From NCBI GenBank assembly GCA_015499995.1, contig JADNRV010000167.1, positions 1 to 64,000 on the forward strand: a DNA stretch of 64,000 nucleotides, written 5' to 3'. A program made the translations under genes and the position numbers. Of this stretch, positions 55,708 to 64,000 are shown piece by piece. Every line of letters begins with the position of its first letter. Position 1 is the first letter of the stretch. This DNA is from Flammula alnicola. Its lineage: Eukaryota; Basidiomycota; Agaricomycetes; Agaricales; Strophariaceae. The notes beneath the pieces are model-generated. The model was given only the letters and a program-made list of their open reading frames with translations, did no database searches and had not been told where the DNA came from.

Positions 55708-58700
55708 AACTAAGAAAGCGGATAAATATTATGAAGCAGTAGGTGTGGTATCTACTGACCTGTAACCGGATATTCTTTTGGGACAAAATGACTATGCAGA
55801 TGATGGTACGAACGTACAGTAGGAAATATTCGGAGCGCGTGTTTCTGGCGCTTGTTTTGAGCCAAAGCTCTAAAAATGTTGGCGTTTATAAGTATTGGCA
55901 TTTTCCTATGTATAATAAAATCCGTACCAAAGAAGTCATCAAGACTGGAACTGCCACATTGGCGGAACTGTGAATACGGTTGCTGACTCGATGCACAGGT
56001 TTACAATATTCCCATTAAAAACAGCAAGGGTTTGAATAGCCTGAGGTTGAGCAGTACTTCGCTGCCTACAATGTGAATCGATTTAGATTCATATGGTGGT
56101 TCGACATTAAATGTCTGTTCAACGTCACGAAAGAATGAGAGATGAAGTTCTGTGTGGTGGTGGTGAGTTCTCAGTTGAAAGACGGAGAGATGGACTCGAA
56201 CTTGAACATTATTGCGAGCGAAGCGAGCATCATTCTCTACACCACCATCCTGACTTGATCTCTGTATGACCTCATTTGGCCATCGGACAGGTGACGTTGA
56301 CATGCTCTTGTGACGATGCAACCAAAATCTCGTGTTGAGGCCATTACACGAATCCCTTGATCATTTTTTGAGAGAGGGTATCCCCAGGAGATTTTCGCGC
56401 AGCCTCATATTGACATTTGTGGCTGATGTGGCCACGACGTTTCCCCGAAAATCTCAGGGTGTGATCAAGAGGAGACTGTCCTGCAGATATCTTTCAAATG
56501 TTGTTCAGGCTTCTCAAATATCATATCAATACTAAGAAAACATATGCATTTTGTACAATTCACCGTATCTAATACATTCAATATATAGTAGCTACCAAGT
56601 ATCTACATTATTGTTGGTCAATCATCAACCACCTGGGACCTTAAATATCGCCTCCTCGATTCTCCATACTTCTGAAAGGAGAGCTCGTCGACCATTTAGC
56701 CATGACCCTGAATGCTGTAAGAAGATCTATTGTCAGCTCAAAGAAGAAGAAAAGAAAGAAAGAAGATACATGCACCGAGAATGTAATCTGGTGAACACTG
56801 GCAAGAGCGGCAACCCCGGTCAAACATGTATGGTACTTCAGAGGTTAGGATCAATAAGCCGGACATACCTTGGATTGACCTTGGACATACCTTGGATTGA
56901 CCTTGGACATACCTTATGTGAAACCACTGATGTCCTTGCAAATATCATTCCCTAAGGAATCGTCGTCAGTAAGTTGTCGAGATAAAAGGACGGCCAGTTA
57001 CCTGCGCAGCCTCACTCCGGGGGCCGGTGCCCATAACTGCGCGTCCATGGCGCATTCAAAGGGCATTTCCGTGTAGTGGCCCACAGTCTGAGCTGTGCAC
57101 AGAAAGTAAGGCTTGTTTCAGACTAGTATCGAACATATTACGCACCTTATCACACCACCTGAGTAAACATTGCGGTCAAACGTCGGTGCTCCAGCATGTG
57201 CATAGCGGGGAGCAACCTCGATCCGTTGTCATCTGCCCTCATCTCGTTCACTTGGTGGTTGGTGGACAAACATGTGATGGTAAGCTGTTGAGGAAGACGG
57301 GGGTGGTGGAGGCCATAGTGATGATGGCGAGCAAGAGAACTGAGCAGATGGTGGAAGGAGACAAGGACGCTTCGACTTGCCGTTGCGTCGAAATTTCCGC
57401 TTTGGAATTTCAACACATTTAGGGCTGGTTAGTGCGACTTAGAATGGCTCGTCGTTAGCTGCATTTGCTCTATATTTCTCTGGAAAAGGTCAAGAGTTCA
57501 ACATCGGCAATACATTTTGTAGAAAATGCCATTGTGACATCACGGTAATCTTCTGTTTTTGAGATTACTCAAGCTGTGTCGTACAGATGCTGTAGAAAAC
57601 CTCCCATTGATATCCCGGACGATGCCGCCTCAACCTTGACCTCTCAAACCTCTCAGCCATATCCTCACAAATCACAAATTGATTTCCAAGCCAAACGTCA
57701 TAGATAGATTTCGACCACGGCTCTGCCTGAGATTGAACCAGGTTGGTGGTGTAAGGGCTGCCCAGGGCGGACAAACAAAGCCAAATCCATTTCCGAAACG
57801 GAGGCCTCTGGCTTTGTTTTTTTTTTTTTTTTTTTCATTCAGTGTTTATTCTCCGGTGTGGCTATGCCATATGTTAGAGATATATACAGCAAATCTTTTT
57901 CTATGCGTCCGTTTCTACCCCAAACCCTAACCTAAATACTCCCCCGAAGCCAAACCCCCGAATCCGAAGAGAAGGGACTTACAAGGTGAGGGGAATTACG
58001 TACGTAAGCGAGTCCATTGTGTCTTACGGCGCCCCGGATCAAGTAATGTATATGTAATGTTGTAATTAGTACTCCGCTTTCCGTCTCCGCATTCGAGTTT
58101 CCCAGTGTTTCCATGTCGATATATTCTTGGAGCGACCCTGTCTGCCTTGATGCGTCGAATGATGGGTTTTACCAGTTGAGTGATGGGCTTTTACCGCGTT
58201 TTCAGTCGTATTATGCTCGATTTGTCGATTAACAAGGGTTTTCATATCATATCTCTCTCCTTTCCTCCTGTACGCCTTCCATATCTTCTGCAGGAGTGCA
58301 TTCAATGGTATTCTATGGTTTTGTGCAAAAAAGTCGGTGTTTTGTTGCGACTAACTAGGATGGCGCAGCGAGCCTCCCCCCGCAGGAGCGGATCCTTAAT
58401 GTAAGCATTCCCTCACATCTTAAACCGAGACGGCACTGACGACTCCGAGCAAACTCCGAGTCAGTTATTCTGATTCAGAAACCAGATTGTCTGCCTTGAC
58501 TTTCGACTCTCATCAAGCAACTGTACTGAGGAACACGGTACCCTGAGTAAGATGGTAAGCTGTCCATCCTGGAAAAAAGTCTCCCTTCGTGATTTCTTTG
58601 AATATATAATCTCTAGTACCCCACCACTTATCCTTATACTTTTCACGCCCTTCGACAAAACACATAACATCCTGGAGGTCTGCAAACTCTTGTCTTTATC

Positions 58701-58874
58701 GTTTCTTCGGCCAAGCGACCCAGGACACTCGAAGAATGAGGATGTGTTTGTAACGGAGTCCATGAGTGCCCCCGACTTCTGTGCAAAATCTGCGCAAAAA
58801 GTTCGGCAAGGTTCATTTGTCTATAACTGCCTTGTGATCATGCTTTAAGCAAGCTAACAACGTTCTCAACTCGA
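55708..58874. other. Gene-poor region
   Basis: About 3.2 kb with no gene I can support. It contains a 22-bp minisatellite (56861..56915) and a 19-T run (57817..57835). Coding-looking fragments on the minus strand, KSIYDVWLGNQFVICEDMAE near 57700 and TVGHYTEMPFECAMDAQLW near 57060, are unrecognised and may be exons of a small gene or remnants. Confidence 0.4.
56861..56915. repeat. 22-bp tandem repeat, 2.5 copies
   Basis: Unit GGACATACCTTGGATTGACC plus TT, repeated without differences that I can see. No associated gene. Confidence 0.85.
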
Positions 58875-59592
58875 ATGGATTTGTTGGACGTGTGCTCTCT
58901 ATTTGATGCCTTTGACCTGGCACAAGGCCAGACCAACAACACCTTGTCTGAGATTGATTGTCAAGTTTCGGCTCGTCCTGCGAGAGCTCGAGCTTGACGA
59001 AATTGATCGCCTCTGCAAGCAGTACAACACTCTTGGTCAATCGTCACTGACACCGGCCCAGGAACTCGAAAACAGCAAAGTCAAGTTCTGTCGCAGATAC
59101 TTAGATATAAAATCGCGCCTTCACCATGGAAATGTCTACCTGTAGAGCTGGTTTGGGAGATCTTTCTATATTCCAGCTAGCGCTTCCATATCATTCCCCC
59201 AACAGTATATCAGCCGCCTCTATTGCTTCGCCATGTTTGCTCGTCCTGGAGGCAAATCGCTCTAGAAACAGCGATCTTTGGAGGTCAGTCCATCTGTCCC
59301 TTATGGTCTCCATGACAAATCCCGATATCGTAGCCTTCTTACCATGGCTGAAACATCATTTTCTCGGACCAAGGGTACTTGCTTGGCCTTGGTTTGCGAA
59401 GAATCAATCAAATCCGCACACCGTCCATGACTAGCCGGTTTCCCTGCTTGCACGAATCTCTTTGAAGCCTCTTCTCGTCTTACACTTGTCTTCGATCTTT
59501 CTTACCTTGACCAAGGGGTTGTTGATCCTCACTTCGTGAAATTTCCCTGGCACATTATCAAAGCCTCGCATTGCATCCATCGCATACCACTA

Positions 59593-61209
59593 GACTGTCC
59601 ACGGTCCGGGCCTGGCCCGGTTGGCCCGGGGCCGGCCCTGACCCGACCCCGAAGGGCCAGGGGCCAGGGCCACTCCATCCGCCATTGGCCCGGCCCTCAT
59701 AGGGGCCAGGGCCAAGGCCTGACTGACCCGGCCCTCGGGGTCGACCAGGATCGGCCCGGGGCCGGCCCTCTTTCTTTTTGGGTTCCATTTTCAACTTTCG
59801 AGTTTGCAGTTTGTAGAGGTTGAATGTAGGGTATTATTAACATGTATAACTACTACTTGGTAAATGTAATACAATTCTAACTTTTATATGGAAGGCGGCT
59901 TGGCGAGATAGCAGCAGCAGAGCTGATGGCAGCAATGGCGAGGTAGGCAAAGGGCAGAGCAGGCAGTGCTGGCGTTGCACACCCGCGCCGTCGTTGCACA
60001 CCTGCGCCGTCGTTGCACACCCGCGTCGTCGTGGCCTCGTCGTCGCCCGCTGCGTTCGCGTCGTCGGTGGTCATGTCGAGACAGCAGCAGAAGCAGTTGC
60101 TACTGCTGCTCGTCGCCCGTTGAGTCTGCGTCGTCGCTGCACACCCGCGTCGTCGTGGCTTCGTCGTCGTCCACTGCGTCCGCGTCATCGTGGCTTCGTC
60201 GTCGTCCATTGCATCCGCGTCGTCGGTGGTCATGTCGAGACAGCAGCAGTTGCTACTGCTGCTGCTCGTCGCCCCGTTGAGTCCGCGTCATCGTTGCACA
60301 CCCGGCGTCGTGGCATCGACGCACCCGCCGTTGCAACCCACGTCGTCGTGGCTTCGTCGTCGCCCGTTGCACAGCGACGACGACGGGGACACAGCGGGCG
60401 ACGAGGAGCAGCAGTAGTCGCTACTGCTGCTCCTCGTCCGACGTCACCTGTTGCATCCGCGACGTCGTTGCACGTCGACGTCGCCCGCTGTGTCCCCGTC
60501 GTCGTCGCCTGTTGCGTCCGCGACGTCGTGGCATCGAGACAGGAGCAGCAGCAGTCGCTACTGCTGCTCCTCGTCTGACGTCCGATGTCGTCTGTTGCAT
60601 CCGCATCGTCGTTGCACACCCGCGTGCATCGTGGTATCGGTGTGGCATCGAGAGAGGAGCAGCAGTTGCTGCTCCTCATCGCCCGTTGCATCCATGTTGG
60701 TGTTGCACACCCGCGGCGTCGTGGCCTCGTCCATTGTAGCCTCGTCGTGGCACCCATGCATCCGCTCGTCGCCCGTTGCATCCGCGGTGTCATTGCACAC
60801 ATGCGGCGTCGTCCCGTCGTCGCTGCACCCGCTGTTCCACCCGCCGTGTCCATCGCGTTCCACCGCCCTGTCCATCGTGTCGGCGTCGTCGCATCGTCGT
60901 CGCATCGTTGATGGTGTGGAGATGGTGGTGGGTGTGTTTGGGATATCAGATGGGGGAGAGTTCGAAGGCGGACGTTGACTTCGAATTGCCGGTGGCGACG
61001 TGCCTGCCTTTTTCGGCAAATGCCGAGCGCTGCTCACTGCAAACGGCTTGGCCCGGGGCCGGCCCGACCCGACCCTGGCCCGACCCTCCTGGCCCGGGGC
61101 CAACATGGGCCAGGGCCAGGGTCAACACGAGCTGACCCGGCCCCGGAGGGCCAGGGCCAGGGCCACCAAAAACACCCCGGCCCTGGCCCGGCCCGGACCG
61201 TGGACAGTC
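59593..61209. mobile_element. Non-autonomous TIR element, GC-rich, with internal GTC-type minisatellite
   Basis: 1617 bp insert in the F-box pseudogene. Perfect 20-bp terminal inverted repeats (GACTGTCCACGGTCCGGGCC), flanked by TA on both sides (59591..59592, 61210..61211), so a TA target duplication is likely. About 165 bp inside each end is packed with GGCCCGG/CCGGGCC motifs (59605-59775 and 61045-61195). The centre (59950-60910) is an irregular tandem array dominated by GTC/GTCGTC and by repeats of the type TTGCACACCCGCGTCGTCGT, with CAGCAGCAG tracts. No transposase is seen. Long frames over the array are repeat artefacts. Confidence 0.75.
59950..60910. repeat. Irregular GTC/CAG-rich minisatellite array
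   Basis: Degenerate units of roughly 30-60 bp combining TTGCATCCGCGTCGTCG, CACACCCGCG and AGCAGCAG. It lies wholly inside the TIR element and belongs to it. Confidence 0.7.
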
Positions 61210-61850
61210 TACATGATGATACCACTGAAAGGATTCCTACGCATGCTGTCGAATGGTAGTTCCTCGGAAGATGTTATCCTGAAACGTATTTACTGCCACC
61301 GAGCCTACAATTTCATATCTACCCTATCTATCGGCGTCCCTTCACAGCCCTTTACCTGCTCTTTCGTTGGCCCCAGCCTCAAGACGCTGGTAATAAGGGA
61401 GACTGCAGGTTTTTATCTCTCTCCACGAATATCGTACAGATCCCATTTGCAAACAATCCGTTGCAAATCGAGGAGCTACAGATCTCCCCCAAGATCGATG
61501 ACTTGCTCTATATAGAGGAAGTAGTCGAATCTACACCATCTTTGAAAATTCTAGGAATAACGCACAATGACGGCTTCAGTCCCGAGTTCCTTCGGAGGTT
61601 TGGGGAAGGCGAGATTGCTGGCCAGTCTTTAGAGAGTTTATATGTCAGGCCTGGCCTCCCGTCTTTGGTGCCAGAGTACTGGAGCTCTTATTGGAGCATC
61701 AGCTGGTTCGTGGATCTCAACATTTGCCAACTTCAAGGATTAACCATGTGGTTATTGATTGTAAGAGTTCCGAGAACCTTGGCCACTGTTGAGTGGCATA
61801 TGGAATCTTTGCACTCTAAATCTATCCTCCTCGAGGCTTCGTCCCCGTAA

Positions 61851-63749
61851 CAAGTGCCGGTCCAATTAAATATGCGTGTCCTAACTAAGTAGTTGACGTC
61901 GTGCATCTAGTGAAAGTTGCCAGTGGGAGTCGTCGCCAGACAAATTGTTGGCATTAAACAATAACATTCGAATGGTTAGGCCTTTAGGCCTTAGGCTTTA
62001 CTCACTGCGTTTGTGGCGAAATATAGACGCCCTCTATTTAGGTATCTATGAGGCACCAATCGCGGAAATAGTGGCCGACTATTTTTGGAATAAGGGCACC
62101 TCTATTATGCCGTTTATTGGTAAGACATTGGGGCCTAAATAGTGCCCTCCATAGGTCAATCATAGGATGTATAGAGGCCCACCATATATCACCAATGAAG
62201 GTCTTTATATATTCTATGCCGTAGCAATAGTGGGCACCATTGGGCCACTATTTATTACCTTACAATTTAGAAAACCAGACAGATCCTCGATATATGGAAT
62301 GAGATCACATTGAACATTGATAACTACATATGTTAACGTAAAACATTATGCTTCGCTAATGCTAGGTAACATACACAGGAGGAAACTCCTCTCCCAGCAC
62401 CTAGTGGTTCGCCTCCAGCGGGAACGATCTACCTTGCGAGGCTCACCTTGCCTGTACAGACAGCCGTTTCATCCTTCCATTTTCCCTTGGCTGGGCAGCA
62501 CACGGTCCCTGCTCAGTGCGTCATACATCTCCGCCATCTCCTCAGTGCTTGGTGCTGTGGATGCTGAGGTTGAGCAGGGTGTGCACCAGGCTGGTTGGCG
62601 TGCATGATGACTGACACCCTGTGAGTGGGCGGGGGATATCAAGGCTGCGAGCTCAGGTGGGGTAGTCTGCGAAGATATATGACGGGGACAAGATGATGTC
62701 AGTAACGATTTAAGTGGGCTACAGGTTCCGCATCTATGATACCACCTACGCCTTCTTGAATCTTGATGCAGGTACAATGAGATTCTAGGTCCTAAAGACA
62801 GCATCAAGAAAGGTAGCACTTCATTAATAATTGGAAAAACACATACCATATGGCCTGCTACATATATTGCCCTGGTTGAATCATAGAACAATGATATCTA
62901 GGGTGAGAAATAAGAGTGTCCTCGACAGTGAAAGGAGAACGAACCTCACTGTCATGAACTGTCCTTGCACAATGGTTAGCTATCCGCGCATGTCTAACGT
63001 CATTGTGTGCTGGGGGTGTACTGAGTAGCAGAAGAGATTAGGGAGAGATCACGGAAGGAAGGAAGGAAGGAAGAAGGCGGGCGAAAAAAGTTCACATGCG
63101 CAGAATCGGAGTTTGAATGGACTTCGTTCGTTTCAAAACTTCGTCGGAAAAATAAGTGGTACTGGTGATGCCCTATAGGTATGATTTTTCATCAATAGTA
63201 GCTATAGTAGTATATTGTAGATGCTTTTTGGGTACCCTCTACTGGTCCGAAATAGTATCCCTCTATTTTTGACCTTCGGAGGCCGCTATCTCTATGATTC
63301 ATTCCAAATAGTGGCCATTTTACCTCAGAAATAGTGAAGTCACTATCGTTCACTGAAAGCATCCCTCTATTTGTTACAATCAGTACAATCTAGCTATCTA
63401 TAAGTACGATACATGACTTATCGTACCTATAGACAGCCCCTTATATTTTGGGCAAAACGCAGTGACTATGTAGCTCAGATTTCGGCCATGAATCATGAGC
63501 TCGTCGTGGAGCAAGGAAAATGTTGCATAACTTCGTATTGTTCTGACACTGACAGTGTTCGAGGCCCATTGTGCAGCCGAGTCACGTTTTTCTGTCTTCA
63601 TTTCACGTTCATTCGTCGCGTACCTATATAGACCTATATCAGGTATGTTCTTCCATCTTTGGAAGACCCCTTTCACACTCCTCGCTCCCCGCATACCATC
63701 TGTTTTAGCAAGGTCTCTAGTTTACTCTCCTCCAATCTCACGTAAAAGC
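61851..63749. other. Gene-poor region with ATAGTGG motif clusters
   Basis: No gene is seen. Two patches (61990-62270 and 63160-63400) share many copies of AAATAGTGGCC or its complement GGCCACTATTT and of CCTCTATTT. A (GGAA)5 microsatellite lies at 63053..63073. The right end is the promoter of the lipase gene. Confidence 0.45.
63053..63073. repeat. (GGAA)n microsatellite
   Basis: Five GGAA units, simple repeat. Confidence 0.85.
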
Positions 63750-64000
63750 ATGGCAAGTCAAGCTTACACCGATGCCTGGCTCGCTGGACCCAGTGCTACC
63801 CAATTCTACACCCGAACATACATCCCCGCTCCTGAAGTTCCAACGACAGCAGCTGTCGTCGCCGTGCATGGGTTCGCAGAACACATTGGCCGCTATACCC
63901 ACTTCCACCCTCTCATCGCTGAGCGTGGTATTGCGGTCTTCGCGTACGACCAACGCGGGTTTGGGTTGACCGCACAGGACACGACAGGCAAGAAGACCAA
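63750..64000 (+). CDS. Monoacylglycerol lipase (partial, cut by window end)
   Basis: First 83 codons of an alpha/beta-hydrolase that splits monoacylglycerol into glycerol and fatty acid, like yeast Yju3, which sits on lipid droplets. The start is the ATG at 63750, with no introns so far. The family pattern is clear: FYTRTYIPA, VVAVHGFAEHIGRYTHFHPL with the oxyanion HGF(A/G)EH motif, and GIAVFAYDQRGFGLT. The nucleophile elbow (GxSxG) and the rest of the triad lie beyond the window. No functional link to the pseudogene on its left. Confidence 0.9.
   Translation, partial: MASQAYTDAWLAGPSATQFYTRTYIPAPEVPTTAAVVAVHGFAEHIGRYTHFHPLIAERGIAVFAYDQRGFGLTAQDTTGKKT

Larger units (their letters stand above)
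58875..61850 (+). pseudogene. F-box-like gene, decayed and split by a transposon
   Basis: The 5' part begins at an ATG (58875, MDLLDVCSLFDAFDLAQ). It changes frame into a coiled-coil stretch (VLRELELDEIDRLCKQYNT), then changes frame again into the F-box: PWKCLPVELVWEIFLYSS, followed by a TAG and by LLLRHVCSSWRQIALETAIFG. The 3' leucine-rich part lies beyond the inserted element, from about 61212 to the stop at 61850 (IEELQISPKIDDLLYIEEVV, TPSLKILGITHNDGFSPEFL, LESLYVRPGLPSLVPEY). The frameshifts, the stop and the 1.6 kb insertion show it is dead. It is not a close copy of the F-box cluster at 5-11 kb. Confidence 0.7.

Noticed and set aside
57817..57835. 19-T run as a retroposon tail
   Set aside because: No processed gene copy or SINE body is seen next to it, and no target duplication.
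57910..57935. Telomere-like CCCAAACCCTAACC
   Set aside because: A single imperfect occurrence in unique sequence, not a telomeric array.
59950..60910. Long open frames on both strands over the GTC-rich array (up to about 200 codons)
   Set aside because: They exist in several frames at once because the repeat lacks stop codons; the translated text is repetitive and has no domain.

Overview
The window reads as the nuclear genome of a mushroom-forming basidiomycete (Agaricomycetes). The evidence is many short introns of about 45-65 bp, a class I hydrophobin, families of F-box and BTB proteins typical of agarics, an intron-containing nuclear tRNA-Tyr, and fungal-type retroelements. No species is named.

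Layout. 0.9-4.5 kb: hydrophobin and a 3-hydroxyacyl-CoA dehydrogenase gene. 4.7-11.1 kb: an F-box family cluster (one intact copy, one decayed tandem copy, one decayed copy on the other strand) around the KDEL receptor gene ERD2. 11.8-17.6 kb: secreted carboxylesterase 1, an unresolved gene, and a long disordered protein of unknown function. 18.0-24.2 kb: glucosidase II alpha and an MFS transporter, transcribed divergently from one shared upstream region. 24.9-26.6 kb: a tandem family of small secreted proteins carrying two copies of a six-cysteine module, the best candidate here for something undescribed. 27.1-33.0 kb: an EthD-like gene and a 5'-truncated LINE with a long open reading frame. 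33.3-38.5 kb: a BTB gene, a saccharopine-dehydrogenase-like oxidoreductase, and carboxylesterase 2, a paralogue of carboxylesterase 1 on the other strand. 38.8-42.2 kb: a pogo-like MITE, gene-poor sequence and tRNA-Tyr. 42.4-46.8 kb: a coiled-coil protein and an MDL1-like mitochondrial ABC half-transporter. 47.1-52.6 kb: an intact Ty1/copia element with LTRs that look identical. 53.2-55.7 kb: an Old Yellow Enzyme gene and a decayed poly(ADP-ribose) glycohydrolase-like gene. 55.7-63.7 kb: gene-poor sequence holding an F-box pseudogene split by a 1.6 kb GC-rich terminal-inverted-repeat element. 63.75 kb to the end: the start of a monoacylglycerol lipase gene.

The genes do not form one pathway. 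ERD2 and glucosidase II serve ER protein folding and retention; the esterases, hydrophobin and cysteine-rich proteins are predicted secreted products; the rest are metabolic or housekeeping genes separated by transposon-rich, decaying sequence. Exon joins were read by eye from splice signals, frame continuity and family resemblance; no alignment or transcript data were available.
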